Below, piece after piece: positions 40,729 through 49,311 of a stretch of 49,311 bases of DNA (the stretch's first letter is position 1; every line of letters begins with the position of its first letter). The translations under genes and the position numbers were made by a program. This DNA is from Pirellulales bacterium (lineage in GTDB: Bacteria > Planctomycetota > Planctomycetia > Pirellulales > Thermoguttaceae). The stretch is from positions 1-49,311 of the forward strand of contig JAFGPV010000208.1 of the NCBI GenBank assembly GCA_016936015.1. Reading direction: 5' to 3'. Under the pieces are notes generated by a model. It ran no database searches and had not been told where the DNA came from. It saw only the letters and a program-made list of their open reading frames with translations.

Positions 40729-42831
40729 ATGGCAAAAAAACATTCCCTGGCCGATCCGCTCCTCCTCCGACGCGCAGTCGCCGAATCGTTGATCAAGCTC
40801 GATCCCCGCCGGCAGGCGCGGAATCCGGTGATGTTCACTGTGTACGTCGGTGCGGCTTTCACCGCCGGCCTGTACGCGCTTTCGCTGGCCCGGCCGGGAA
40901 GCGAATCCCCCGGTTTCATCCTGAGCATCTCCATCTGGCTGTGGTTTACGGTGCTGTTTGCCAACTTCGCGGAGGCGGTGGCCGAGGGCCGGGGCAAGGC
41001 CCAGGCCGACGCACTGCGGGCCGCACGCCATCTGGTGCCCGCCAAGAAGTTCCTCCTTCCGCCCCGGGAGCCGCTCCACGAGCCGCTCTTCGAAATGATG
41101 TTGCAGCGGGGCGAATTGATCGTCGTTCCCGCCCCCGACCTCCGCGCCGGCGACGTGGTGTTCGTCAATGCCGGCGACTGCATCCCGGCCGACGGCGAAG
41201 TGATCGACGGCATCGCCTCCGTCGATGAGAGCGCGATCACGGGCGAAAGCGCGCCGGTCATCCGCGAAAGCGGCGGCGACCGCTCCGGCGTGACCGGCGG
41301 CACCCGCGTGCTGTCCGACTGGCTCGTCGTCCGGGTCACCGTCGATCCCGGCGAGACCTTCCTCGACCGGATGATCGCCATGGTCGAAGGCGCCAAACGC
41401 CGCAAAACGCCCAATGAAATCGCGTTGGATATCCTCCTGGCCGGCATGACGATCATCTTTCTCCTGGTCTGCGTGACCCTGTTGCCCTTCTCCCTGTTCA
41501 GCGTCGAAGCCGCCGGCCGGGGGACGCCGGTCAGCGTGACCGTGCTGGTGGCCCTGCTGGTCTGCCTCATTCCCACCACCATCGGCGGCCTGCTCTCGGC
41601 CATCGGCATCGCCGGCATGGACCGGCTGATCCAGGCCAACGTGATCGCCACCTCCGGCCGGGCCGTCGAAGCCGCCGGCGACGTCGACGTCCTGCTCCTG
41701 GATAAAACCGGGACCATCACCCTGGGCAACCGGCAGGCCGTCGAGTTTCTCCCCGTCGAAGGCGTCGAAGTCGCGGCGCTGGCCGACGCCGCCCAACTCG
41801 CCTCATTGGCCGACGAAACGCCCGAAGGCCGCAGCATCGTCGTCCTCGCCAAGACCAAGTACGGACTCCGGCAGCGCGACATCCACAAGCTCCACGCCAC
41901 CTTCATCCCCTTCAGCGCCCAAACCCGCATCAGCGGCGTGAACTTCGAGGGCCGGCAGATCCGCAAGGGCGCCGCCGAGGCCATCCGGAATTACGTCCGC
42001 CAGCACGGCGGCAGTTTCCCGCCGCAACTGACCCGCCAGGTCGAGCAGATCGCCCAGCAGGGCGGTACGCCCCTGGTGGTGGCCGAAAAGGACAAAGCCC
42101 TGGGTACCATCCATCTCAAGGACATCGTCAAGGGCGGAATGAAGGAACGCTTCGCCCAGATGCGGCAGATGGGGATCCAGACCGTGATGATCACCGGCGA
42201 CAATCCGCTCACCGCCGCGGCCATCGCCGCCGAGGCCGGCGTGGACGATTTCCTCGCCGAGGCCACCCCCGAGGCCAAACTCGCCTTGATCCGCAAGTAT
42301 CAGGCCGGCGGCCGCCTGGTAGCCATGACCGGCGACGGAACCAACGACTCGCCCGCCCTGGCCCAGGCCGACGTCGCCGTGGCCATGAACACCGGCACCC
42401 AGGCCGCCAAAGAGGCCGGCAACATGGTCGACCTCGACTCGAACCCCACCAAACTCATCGAGATCGTCGAGATCGGAAAACAGTTGCTGATGACCCGGGG
42501 CGCGTTGACGACCTTCAGCCTGGCCAACGACGTGGCGAAATACTTCGCCATCATCCCGGCGGCCTTCGCCGGCACCTACCCCGTCCTCGACACGCTGAAC
42601 GTCATGCGGCTCAACCCCGCCACCGCCATCCTCTCGGCCGTCATCTTCAACGCCCTGATTATCGTGGTCCTGATCCCCCTGGCGCTCCGCGGCGTCAAGT
42701 ACCGGCCCGTCGGGGCCGCCGCGCTCCTGCGACGCAACCTCTCCGTTTTCGGCTTGGGCGGCCTCCTGGTTCCCTTCGCCGGAATGAAACTCATCGACCT
42801 GGTGTTGGGAATTATCATGCGTACCTCATAA
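40729..42831 (+). CDS. kdpB: Potassium-transporting ATPase subunit B
   Basis: The 700-residue P-type ATPase carries all key motifs: TGESAPV (actuator; the Ser known to be inhibited by phosphorylation in other Kdp systems is present), [13 protein letters not shown] with the phosphorylated Asp, the nucleotide-binding [10 protein letters not shown], and [16 protein letters not shown]. The usual membrane helices flank them. KdpB hydrolyses ATP to drive K+ uptake through KdpA. It follows kdpA closely and is 23 bases before kdpC. No anomaly is seen. Confidence 0.98.
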   Translation: MAKKHSLADPLLLRRAVAESLIKLDPRRQARNPVMFTVYVGAAFTAGLYALSLARPGSESPGFILSISIWLWFTVLFANFAEAVAEGRGKAQADALRAARHLVPAKKFLLPPREPLHEPLFEMMLQRGELIVVPAPDLRAGDVVFVNAGDCIPADGEVIDGIASVDESAITGESAPVIRESGGDRSGVTGGTRVLSDWLVVRVTVDPGETFLDRMIAMVEGAKRRKTPNEIALDILLAGMTIIFLLVCVTLLPFSLFSVEAAGRGTPVSVTVLVALLVCLIPTTIGGLLSAIGIAGMDRLIQANVIATSGRAVEAAGDVDVLLLDKTGTITLGNRQAVEFLPVEGVEVAALADAAQLASLADETPEGRSIVVLAKTKYGLRQRDIHKLHATFIPFSAQTRISGVNFEGRQIRKGAAEAIRNYVRQHGGSFPPQLTRQVEQIAQQGGTPLVVAEKDKALGTIHLKDIVKGGMKERFAQMRQMGIQTVMITGDNPLTAAAIAAEAGVDDFLAEATPEAKLALIRKYQAGGRLVAMTGDGTNDSPALAQADVAVAMNTGTQAAKEAGNMVDLDSNPTKLIEIVEIGKQLLMTRGALTTFSLANDVAKYFAIIPAAFAGTYPVLDTLNVMRLNPATAILSAVIFNALIIVVLIPLALRGVKYRPVGAAALLRRNLSVFGLGGLLVPFAGMKLIDLVLGIIMRTS

Positions 42832-42854
42832 AGTTTAAACAAAATACACTTTCC

Positions 42855-43427
42855 ATGTTCCATCAAATCATCAAACCGGCCTTGCTCCTCTTCCTGGTGC
42901 TGACCCTGGTGACCGGAGTCATTTATCCCCTGGTGGTCACCGGGCTGGCCCAGGCCGTCTTCCCCGCCCAGGCCAACGGCAGCCTGATTGATCGCGACGG
43001 TCAAGTGATCGGCTCCGCCCTGATCGGCCAACCGTTCGACGATCCCAAGTATTTCTGGTCCCGCCCCTCGGCCACGAAGCCGTTCCCTTACAACGCGGCA
43101 TCTTCGTCCGGATCCAATCTCGGGCCGACCAACCCTGAACTGACCGAGACTATCCGCAAACGCATTACAGCCCTCCGCGCCGCCGATCCCGGCAACACCT
43201 CGCCGATCCCCGTCGATCTCGTCACGGCCTCCGCCAGCGGACTCGACCCCCACATCAGCCCCGCCGCCGCCGAATATCAAGCCGCCCGAGTAGCGCGCCT
43301 CCGCGGCCTCACCGAAAAGACCGTCCGCAAACTCATCGCCCGCCACACCGAAGGCCGGACCTTCGAACTCCTGGGCGAACCCCGGGTGAATGTCCTAGAA
43401 TTGAATCTGGAGTTGGACGGACGATGA
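42855..43427 (+). CDS. kdpC: Potassium-transporting ATPase subunit C
   Basis: The 190-residue protein has one N-terminal membrane helix ([19 protein letters not shown]) followed by a periplasmic domain with the family motifs [28 protein letters not shown] and [11 protein letters not shown]. KdpC assists K+ binding by the pump. Its stop overlaps the kdpD start (ATGA). A near-C-terminal Leu-rich segment is ordinary for the family. Confidence 0.97.
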   Translation: MFHQIIKPALLLFLVLTLVTGVIYPLVVTGLAQAVFPAQANGSLIDRDGQVIGSALIGQPFDDPKYFWSRPSATKPFPYNAASSSGSNLGPTNPELTETIRKRITALRAADPGNTSPIPVDLVTASASGLDPHISPAAAEYQAARVARLRGLTEKTVRKLIARHTEGRTFELLGEPRVNVLELNLELDGR

Positions 43428-45397
43428 CCGAGCAGAGACCCAATCCCGACGCCCTGTTGGCCCGCGTGCAGGCCGAGGAGGCCAGGCAGGCCCGCGGCAG
43501 GCTGAAGATCTTCTTCGGCGCGGCCCCCGGCGTCGGGAAGACGTACACCATGTTGGAGGCCGGCCGGGAGGTCGCCCGGGAGGGGGCCGATGTGGTCGTC
43601 GGCTACGTCGAGCCGCACGCCCGGCCCGAGACCCAGGCCCTGGTCCTCGGACTGGACGTCTTGCCCCGCAAGGAAATTCTCTACCGCGGGACGAAACTCC
43701 TGGAGTTCAGTCTGGAAGACGCCCTGGCCCGGCGGCCCCAGTTGCTCCTGGTGGATGAACTCGCCCATACCAATGCGCCGGGCGTGACGCACGCCAAACG
43801 CTGGCAGGACGTCGAGCGACTGCTGGAGGCCGGCGTCGACGTGTACACCACGTTGAACGTCCAGCATCTCGAAAGCCTCAACGACGTGGTGGCCCAGATC
43901 ACCAGCGTGGCGGTCCGCGAAACCATCCCCGACTCCGTCTTCGAGAAGGCCGACGACGTGGAACTGGTCGATCTCTCGCCCGACGATCTCCTGGAGCGGC
44001 TCCGCGAAGGCAAAATCTATATTCCCCAACAGGCCGCGCAGGCCATGCAGAACTTCTTCACCAAAGGGAACCTGATCGCCCTGCGCGAACTGGCGTTGCA
44101 GCGGACCGCCGACCGCGTGGGGACGCAGATGGAAGACTATCGGGAAGAGCACGCCATCACCGGAACGTGGCCGGTCCGCGAGCGGCTCCTGGTCTGCGTC
44201 GGACCGAGTCCTTTTGCCGCCCGGCTGGTCCGCGCCGCGCGGCGCATGGCGTCCAGCCTCAAGGCCCCTTGGATCGCCGTCCACGTCGAGACGCCCGCGG
44301 AGGCCAACCTCAGCGAAACCGGCCGGGAGCGGCTGGCGAAAACACTCCATCTGGCCGAGCAACTCGGCGGCGAAATCGCCACCCTCAGTGGCAACCACCT
44401 GGCCGAGGAACTGATCCGTTACGCCCGAAGCCGGAACGTCACGAAGATTATCGTCGGCAAGCCGCAGCAACCGCGCTGGCGTGAATGGCTACGCGGCTCG
44501 CTCGTGTACGAACTGACCCGGAAGTGCGGCGACATCGACGTCTACGTCATCAGCGGCGACCGGACGAAGGACAGGGAACACAATGCATTCGCCGGTCTTC
44601 CCCGCCCACGGCCCCGCGCTTACGTGGGCGCCGCGCTGATCGTCGTTTTTTGCACCCTGCTCGGCTGGCCCCTCTCGCGGATGTTTTCCGAAGGCAACAT
44701 GATCATGGTGTATCTGCTGGGGCTGATCGCCGTGGCCCTGAAATACGGCCGGGGGCCTTCGATCCTGGCTTCCGTTCTCAGCGTGGCCGCCTTCGATTTC
44801 TTCTTCGTCGATCCCCGTCTCACCTTCGCCGTCCGCGACACCCAGTACATCTTTACCTTCAGTGCCATGTTGCTGACGGCGCTGCTCATCAGCACCTTGA
44901 CCGCCCAAGTGAAGTTCCAGGCGGAATCGGCGCGTTGGCGGGAGCGGCGGACCGCCGCGCTTTATGCCGTGAGCAGGCAATTGGCCGCCGCGCGAAACCG
45001 CGAAGAGATCGCCCAGGCCGCCGTCCAACACATTTCCGAGGCGGTTGACGCCCGCATGGTGCTCCTCTTATCCGACGAAGATAACAAACTTGTGCCTCAG
45101 GGGATCAGTTCAGACGGCCTCCCCGGCCCGCACGACGCCGGAGTGGCCCAGTGGGTCGCCGAACACGGCGAAATGGCCGGCCGCGGCACCACCACCCTCC
45201 CCGGCGCCGACGGCCTCTACCTCCCCCTGGCCGCCTCCCAAGGAATCGTCGGCGTCCTGGGCGTGTATCCCCACGCCCCGCGGCCTTCGATTCATCCCGA
45301 GCAAATCCATCTCTTGGAGACGTTTGCCCGGCTCATCGCCTTGGCCGTCGAACGCGCGGACTTGGCCGGCTCGGCCCGGCAGATCCATCGGCAATAG
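43424..45397 (+). CDS. kdpD: KdpD-type sensor without a histidine kinase core
   Basis: The 657-residue protein begins with the KdpD domain (Walker [10 protein letters not shown] at 32-40, Walker [15 protein letters not shown]). Next come a universal-stress-like domain (about 250-370), four membrane helices of the DUF4118 type (about 395-500) and a GAF domain (about 525-650). It ends with HRQ and a stop where a normal KdpD would continue into HisKA and HATPase domains. No remnant of those domains follows; accD begins about 40 bases later. kdpE is also absent. It overlaps kdpC, so it is made with the pump, but must signal otherwise or through a remote kinase. Confidence 0.93.
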   Translation: MTEQRPNPDALLARVQAEEARQARGRLKIFFGAAPGVGKTYTMLEAGREVAREGADVVVGYVEPHARPETQALVLGLDVLPRKEILYRGTKLLEFSLEDALARRPQLLLVDELAHTNAPGVTHAKRWQDVERLLEAGVDVYTTLNVQHLESLNDVVAQITSVAVRETIPDSVFEKADDVELVDLSPDDLLERLREGKIYIPQQAAQAMQNFFTKGNLIALRELALQRTADRVGTQMEDYREEHAITGTWPVRERLLVCVGPSPFAARLVRAARRMASSLKAPWIAVHVETPAEANLSETGRERLAKTLHLAEQLGGEIATLSGNHLAEELIRYARSRNVTKIIVGKPQQPRWREWLRGSLVYELTRKCGDIDVYVISGDRTKDREHNAFAGLPRPRPRAYVGAALIVVFCTLLGWPLSRMFSEGNMIMVYLLGLIAVALKYGRGPSILASVLSVAAFDFFFVDPRLTFAVRDTQYIFTFSAMLLTALLISTLTAQVKFQAESARWRERRTAALYAVSRQLAAARNREEIAQAAVQHISEAVDARMVLLLSDEDNKLVPQGISSDGLPGPHDAGVAQWVAEHGEMAGRGTTTLPGADGLYLPLAASQGIVGVLGVYPHAPRPSIHPEQIHLLETFARLIALAVERADLAGSARQIHRQ

Positions 45398-45431
45398 GGA
45401 ATCTCGTATTAATATCAACGCTGATTTCCAT

Positions 45432-45444
45432 TATAATGGACCGC
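45432..45444 (+). promoter_or_regulatory. TATAAT placed seven bases before the accD start
   Basis: TATAAT (45432-45437) is followed by seven bases and then ATG at 45445. The spacing is the same as at the lipoate-ligase-like gene (6629-6642). No good -35 is seen. A leaderless accD transcript is possible. Confidence 0.4.
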
Positions 45445-46287
45445 ATGGTCGACAATCCGCCGGAAATCAATCCCTGGAAGAACCTCCTGAAACGGCCCAA
45501 GAAGGGCGTGCCCGAGGGACTCTGGAAACGCTGCCCAGGCTGCGAGCAGACCATCTTCCGCAAGGAGGCCGAGAAACGGCTCGGCGTCTGCCCCGAGTGC
45601 GATTACCATTGGTACGTCCCGGCCCGGCAACGGATTGCCCAGGTGTTGGACGAAGGGACCTTCGAGGAATGGTTCGCCGATCTGACCTCCGCCGATCCGC
45701 TGCATTTCGAAGGCTACCCGGAGAAGATTCAAAAGGAGCAGAAGAAGACCGGGCTGAGCGAGGCCGCGGTGGTCGGCGGCGGCATGATCCGCGCCCGTCG
45801 CGTGGCCTTCGCCGTGACCGACTCCGGGTTCATCATGGGGAGCATGGGCGCGGTGGTGGGCGAAAAGATCACCCGAACCGTCGAACGCGCCACCGATCTG
45901 GGCCTGCCCCTGATCATCATCTCCGGCTCCGGCGGCGGGGCGCGGATGCACGAGGGAATCCTCTCGCTGATGCAGATGGCCAAGGTCTCCGCCGCCCTGG
46001 CTCGCTTCGACCAGGCCGGCGGCCTGTTCATCTCCGTCCTGACCAATCCCACGATGGGCGGCGTGGCCGCCAGCTTCGCCTCGCTGGGCGACCTGGTCTT
46101 CGCCGAACCCAAGGCCCTGATCGGCTTCGCCGGCCCCCGCACCATCAAGGCCACCATCCACATCGAACTGCCCAAGGGCTTTCAGACCAGCGAATTCCTT
46201 CTCGAACACGGCTACATCGACCGCATCGTCCGCCGCAAGGACCTGAAAAGCGAATTGGCCAAGGCCATCGACTACTGCGGAAAATAA
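45445..46287 (+). CDS. accD: Acetyl-CoA carboxylase carboxyltransferase subunit beta
   Basis: The protein has the AccD zinc ribbon near its start (CPGCEQTIF and CPECDYHW) and the crotonase-like transferase fold with [32 protein letters not shown] and [14 protein letters not shown]. With AccA it moves the carboxyl group from biotin to acetyl-CoA to form malonyl-CoA; accA is not in the window. The start may be ATG 45445 or ATG 45436; the latter overlaps a TATAAT, so the former is preferred. A much longer frame upstream is the kdpD shadow. Confidence 0.96.
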   Translation: MVDNPPEINPWKNLLKRPKKGVPEGLWKRCPGCEQTIFRKEAEKRLGVCPECDYHWYVPARQRIAQVLDEGTFEEWFADLTSADPLHFEGYPEKIQKEQKKTGLSEAAVVGGGMIRARRVAFAVTDSGFIMGSMGAVVGEKITRTVERATDLGLPLIIISGSGGGARMHEGILSLMQMAKVSAALARFDQAGGLFISVLTNPTMGGVAASFASLGDLVFAEPKALIGFAGPRTIKATIHIELPKGFQTSEFLLEHGYIDRIVRRKDLKSELAKAIDYCGK

Positions 46288-46289
46288 CC

Positions 46290-46766
46290 ATGGCTTCCGG
46301 GGGGCCGTCGAATCGATCGCGGTTAACGAGGAATTTCCTCGGGAGCATGGCCTATTTCGCCTTGATCGCCGCCCTCCTGGGCGGAGATGGGATCAGCTTC
46401 TTTCTGATCCTTTTCGGTCTGGTTTGCAGCGTGGCGTTCTGCGGCGGAATTCTCCTCTGGTGGATGACCCTTTGGGCCTCGCGAAAAGAAAGCCGGCTGG
46501 GCCAATTCACCGTCGGTTCCTTGTTGTTTGCAACGTTTTTCCTCGCACTGTTTTGCGGAATAGCCAGCAGTTGCGTCCTCGTTCTCGAATCCTTCCATGG
46601 AACACTCTCCCCGGAGACAAAAATCCTGATCTGGATCTTCTGTGCCGTGGGAGTTCTGATATCTTTTTGCCCGGGGCTCCTCCTGCTCGAAGTCCTGCTC
46701 CGGACGGCAACGTGGATGGTGAAACGCCGATGGATCCAGCGTTGGCTCTTCCGGCGATCGTCTTGA
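46290..46766 (+). CDS. Small membrane protein of unknown function
   Basis: The 158-residue product begins MASGGPSNRSRLTRNFLGSM and has about four hydrophobic segments (AYFALIAALLGGDGISFFLILFG, FCGGILLWWMTL, LFATFFLALFCGIASSCV, ILIWIFCAVGVLISF). It ends in a basic stretch (VKRRWIQRWLFRRSS). It starts two bases after the accD stop and is probably in the same transcript. I do not recognise the family. Confidence 0.75.
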   Translation: MASGGPSNRSRLTRNFLGSMAYFALIAALLGGDGISFFLILFGLVCSVAFCGGILLWWMTLWASRKESRLGQFTVGSLLFATFFLALFCGIASSCVLVLESFHGTLSPETKILIWIFCAVGVLISFCPGLLLLEVLLRTATWMVKRRWIQRWLFRRSS

Positions 46767-46838
46767 AAAAAACTTTTCTTAAACCAGAATAATGAGAATA
46801 CCAGATCGGGAAAGACGGTTTCGAGGGGGGATGGTGCG

Positions 46839-47714
46839 ATGAGCGAAGTCACCTTTACTTGCCAGGCGTGCGGCAAGTGCGTCACACTGCCGGCCGAGCG
46901 CCGCGGGCACGTCGAGATTTGCCCACACTGCGATCACTACGTCGACGTACCCGAGGGACCTCCGAAGGTGATGCCCGTCGAATCGGAAAACACGGCTTCG
47001 GCGGCGTGCGGATCGGAACAAGTCGAAGGACTCAAGAAGCCGGACGCCGAATCACGATCGAACGCCCAGCTCTGGTTCGAGGTCATCGCCGTTCTCTGCC
47101 TGAGCTATCTTCCTTATCAGATTTCCAGTTTGATCGGTTTTTTTCACGGATATGCCAGGGATTCATTCGCCTTGGAGGAGTTGTGGCAAATCGTTCAGGC
47201 GTGCCAAACCACGATCCCCCTACTCCTGATCCTTGCCCTGACCAGGGAGTCGTGGTCCCGGTTCGGCATCGTGCGTCCCTGGTGGTTCGTCGACGTGCTC
47301 GCCGGTTGCCTGATCTGTTTGACCGCCTTTGCCGCCCGTCGCTTGCTCCTGCTGATGCTGCCTCCTACGCTTTGGCAAGTATCCGTACCGCTCCACGAAA
47401 CGGTCCGGCCCGGAACGGCAGGCGAATGCGTCTTGTTGGTGATCAGTCTTGCCGTCGGGGCGTTTTCCGAAGAATTGGTGATGCGGGGTTACCTGATCCC
47501 CCGCTTTGAACGCCTGCTCGGATCGACGGGCAAGGCGATTCTCTTGACCAGCCTGCTCTTTGCGGGCTATCACATCTATCAAGGACTTGTTCCAGTCCTC
47601 GGACACTTTGCGGTCGGCCTGGTGTATGCCGTCGCCTTCTGCATCCTGCGACGGCTCTGGCCGCTTTGGGCGGCGCACCTGCTGGGCAATCTCTTCTGCT
47701 GTTTGCCGGGATAG
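46839..47714 (+). CDS. CPBP-family intramembrane protease with N-terminal zinc ribbon
   Basis: The first 35 residues hold two CxxC pairs (CQACGKC and CPHCDHY), a zinc-ribbon-like module. Several membrane helices follow. The CPBP/Rce1-like motifs are SEELVMRGYLIPRFE (EExxxR), FAGYHIYQG with His, and a terminal HLLGNLF. Members include putative CAAX-type endopeptidases and bacteriocin-processing or immunity proteins; substrate is unknown. ATG 46839 follows GAGGGGGGATG. It is the last recognisable gene in the window. Confidence 0.88.
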   Translation: MSEVTFTCQACGKCVTLPAERRGHVEICPHCDHYVDVPEGPPKVMPVESENTASAACGSEQVEGLKKPDAESRSNAQLWFEVIAVLCLSYLPYQISSLIGFFHGYARDSFALEELWQIVQACQTTIPLLLILALTRESWSRFGIVRPWWFVDVLAGCLICLTAFAARRLLLLMLPPTLWQVSVPLHETVRPGTAGECVLLVISLAVGAFSEELVMRGYLIPRFERLLGSTGKAILLTSLLFAGYHIYQGLVPVLGHFAVGLVYAVAFCILRRLWPLWAAHLLGNLFCCLPG

Positions 47715-47970
47715 AAGAACGTACACGTTCACGGCCACAGTGGTATCTTGCCGCATCGGGTCGGAGATTTCTGGGACTCCTCCAGCTCGAAGGCGTCCTT
47801 TTGCTGATGCAGATGCCCAAGTCGCCACGGGACGCTTGATTTCTGCCGTGTTCATCTAAACCGTGTAGCCCACTACCGCCAAGAAAACCGGAATCACGAG
47901 CCACGTATGGGGGATTGATTAGCTGCTTGAGAAGCTAGAGGCCGCAGCAACAAACTAATAAGCCAGTGCC

Positions 47971-48011
47971 TTATTTTGCAACACATGTGTAGTTCGACTG
48001 TTGCAAAATAA
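47971..48011. repeat. 12-bp perfect inverted repeat TTATTTTGCAAC
   Basis: TTATTTTGCAAC (47971-47982) is matched by GTTGCAAAATAA (48000-48011), with a further palindrome ACACATGTGT inside. The arms are AT-rich, unlike the other repeats. It could be a terminator, or an end of a decayed mobile element. Confidence 0.6.
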
Positions 48012-48370
48012 AACAGGCGAGCTGGGGATCGCTCGGGCAACAATCTCCAACTCGCCATAAGTTTCGGAAGCACGCGCTTCCGATGCGTCGGGATGTCGCA
48101 ACTTCTCCGTTCCTGGAGGGGATTTTCAGTCAAAACATCCCAATCAACCAATCTCGAACGTCTCCGACCACCTTTCTCTTCCCCCAGTGTTTCAATTTTT
48201 TTCCAAGTCCTGACCCCGCCGCCGATTATTAATGCAAAAGGTGTGCCAGAACGAAAAGACGCCGAAAAACGCCCCAAAAAGCCGCTCGCGGCTTCGCAAG
48301 GGCCGAGTAGCGGCGGAATGTCAAATGACAAATGTTAAATGACAATGATTCCTGGTTGCGGAAAAATCAT

Positions 48371-48393
48371 CCCCTCGCCCTTTGGGAGAGGGG
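48371..48393. repeat. CCCTCTCCC repeat element, copy 3
   Basis: CCCCTCGCCC-TTT-GGGAGAGGGG forms the same stem as 38649 with one mismatch, followed by the related GTGAGGGC. Confidence 0.7.
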
Positions 48394-48445
48394 CAAGGGG
48401 TGAGGGCTATTGGAGGTTTTATTAGAGTACCTCAAGATCGCTCAC

Positions 48446-48534
48446 GATCCTTCACCGCGCCTGTGGTAGTAGGCTACGATTCTTGACCAGGCCGGAGCCT
48501 ATGATCGATCTTTCTCCGCGTCTGCGGTAGTAGG
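48446..48534. repeat. Tandem imperfect repeat of 61-base period
   Basis: A 28-base unit with the shared end GGTAGTAGG (48446-48473) recurs at 48507-48534 with a few mismatches, separated by 33 bases of different sequence. Confidence 0.65.
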
Positions 48535-48604
48535 TCTATGCATTAGAGGAAGTCCGGTATTTTGGTTCAATGCGAAAGAATCCCAAAGGGATTCAATATG
48601 CCAG

Positions 48605-48635
48605 CCCGGGGTTGCCGCGCCGCGGCTACCCCGGG
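48605..48635. repeat. Strong GC hairpin, REP-like
   Basis: CCCGGGGTTGCCGCG (48605-48619) pairs with CGCGGCTACCCCGGG (48621-48635) with one mismatch and almost no loop. A small CTCTGAAAGAG hairpin follows. This recalls REP elements that accompany REP-associated Y1 transposases, but no such gene is here. Confidence 0.65.
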
Positions 48636-49073
48636 GTCTCAGGCCATCCCCACCCTTTCAACTCTGAAAGAGTTGTGGAATCGGTCTTTCCCCGCCGATG
48701 CCCCGTTCGATGGAATCCTCGTCTCCATGTTCCAGAGAAGACATCTCCAGACAGAAATCCACAACCACAATGATTCGCGCCTCGTCCACGATGTCAAGTT
48801 CCGCAAGGGAGCTCCGGGGTTCCGGGGACGCTTGGGGTTCCGGGGACGCTTTACCTAATTCACACCAAAGAATAGGCAAAATCCCTGTAAAGATGGTGAT
48901 GACTCAGGATCTTTCCAAACAGCCTTCTCAAATGGCCTCAATAACGCTTGTAAATTGGCCACCCAGTTGATATACTGTACATAGGATCAGTTTCACTCTG
49001 GGCTGCAAAAACCGGAGATTTTCATGCTTAAATCAAGGATCCTGGTTTTGTTCCAGTTAAGTCTACATCGGGG

Positions 49074-49251
49074 CTGTCCCAACGGGACAGCAGATCACCC
49101 AGCCCTGGGCATCGCCCAGGGGGGGCGGAGGCCGGAGGAGGGCGATTGCGGCCCATCGGGCCAACGGTTCGTTCGCCATGTAGAACGATTGGCCCCTTGG
49201 GCCGTGGCCAACGTGGTGTTGCTATGGTCCCCCTGGGCGATGCCCAGGGCT
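49074..49251. repeat. Nested hairpin cluster with 23-bp outer arms
   Basis: The arms at 49101-49123 and 49229-49251 are exact reverse complements, and each is itself a hairpin (CCCTGGGC-ATC-GCCCAGGG type). CTGTCCC-AAC-GGGACAG (49074-49090) and GGCC-rich palindromes lie beside and between them. Confidence 0.75.
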
Positions 49252-49311
49252 GAGTGAACCACAGGGCCTTCGGCCCGTCGATCATCATAACCATCGGAAT
49301 GAAACCATTCA

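Larger units (their letters stand above)
47715..49311. other. Gene-free, repeat-rich region
   Basis: No convincing gene was found in either strand. The stretch holds the inverted repeat at 47971, an AAGCCG hairpin at 48279-48300, an AAATGACAAATG simple repeat (48317-48345), a CCCTCTCCC-type hairpin at 48371, a 61-base tandem repeat at 48446, a large GC hairpin at 48605 and a nested hairpin cluster at 49074-49251. Open frames here run through those repeats and are not supported. Confidence 0.55.

Noticed and set aside
39700-41796. 698-codon minus-strand frame across kdpA and kdpB
   Set aside because: Antisense of well conserved kdp genes; Gln/His/Gly-rich translation without any recognisable domain.
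47894-48331. 145-codon minus-strand frame in the terminal region
   Set aside because: Runs through an inverted repeat and an AAGCCG hairpin; translation looks random.
48568-48860. Decayed REP-associated Y1 transposase
   Set aside because: The upstream repeat text resembles the usual context, but no HUH motif or catalytic Tyr region could be read in any frame.
49024-49257. 77-codon frame in the nested hairpin cluster
   Set aside because: Entirely made of palindromic repeat sequence; similar spurious frames arise from such elements in many genomes.
1-49311. tRNA, rRNA, tmRNA, RNase P RNA or CRISPR array
   Set aside because: I looked for conserved tRNA loops, known RNA core words and regularly spaced repeats and found none; a covariance-model scan would be needed to be certain.

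Overview
The window is a GC-rich chromosomal stretch that looks planctomycetal, probably Pirellulales. The clues are a secreted protein built of short YTV-type repeats, Ser/Thr kinases with a helical N-terminal lead-in, homospermidine synthase, a bacterial topoisomerase VI A subunit, LarA and LarB homologues, a BRCT-MerR-TPR fusion, and intergenic regions packed with inverted repeats. No rRNA, tRNA, CRISPR array or phage was recognised. The only transposase trace is a short ISL3-like remnant.

Layout. 1-6.3 kb (minus): cut-off coiled-coil gene, thioredoxin with a clear sigma70-type promoter, Ser/Thr kinase with a degenerate receiver domain, 1 kb of non-coding DNA with the transposase remnant, BRCT-MerR-TPR protein, YTV-repeat secreted protein. 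6.6-10.1 kb: lipoate-ligase-like protein (plus), then an APC permease and a membrane protein as a tight minus-strand pair. 10.2-12.9 kb (plus): a two-gene AmmeMemoRadiSam locus, a radical SAM enzyme followed by an AMMECR1-Memo fusion. 13-16 kb: small secreted protein, DEAD-box helicase, ABM-type monooxygenase, CbiX-like chelatase. 16.4-20.2 kb (plus): receiver-histidine kinase, receiver-HD-GYP protein, LarA-family protein.

20.3-32.2 kb (minus): Ser/Thr kinase, ornithine-type decarboxylase and homospermidine synthase (putrescine to homospermidine), GNAT acetyltransferase, GH78 rhamnosidase, PPi-type phosphofructokinase, accC, accB and an M24 aminopeptidase. 32.4-38.6 kb (plus): larB, topoisomerase VI A, an AT-richer PIN-domain/small-protein pair, small membrane protein, AcpH-like protein, scpB, rpe, and a histidine-phosphatase fold without its catalytic histidines. 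38.9-45.4 kb (plus): kdpFABC and a kdpD without a kinase core, overlapping at three junctions. 45.4-47.7 kb (plus): accD, a membrane protein, a CPBP protease. The last 1.6 kb is repeat-rich and gene-free.

The most striking signal is a 25-bp hairpin unit: CAGGAGG, a 7-nt stem, TTCC or TTCT, and the complementary stem. Four copies are seen. One sits inside larB between perfect 8-bp direct repeats, so the insertion is 33 bp and in frame. Two lie head to head in the linker of the AMMECR1-Memo fusion, again with 33-bp spacing. One lies just before the helicase start. Stem sequences differ but pairing is kept. This looks like a small mobile hairpin whose 25+8 bp footprint preserves reading frames.
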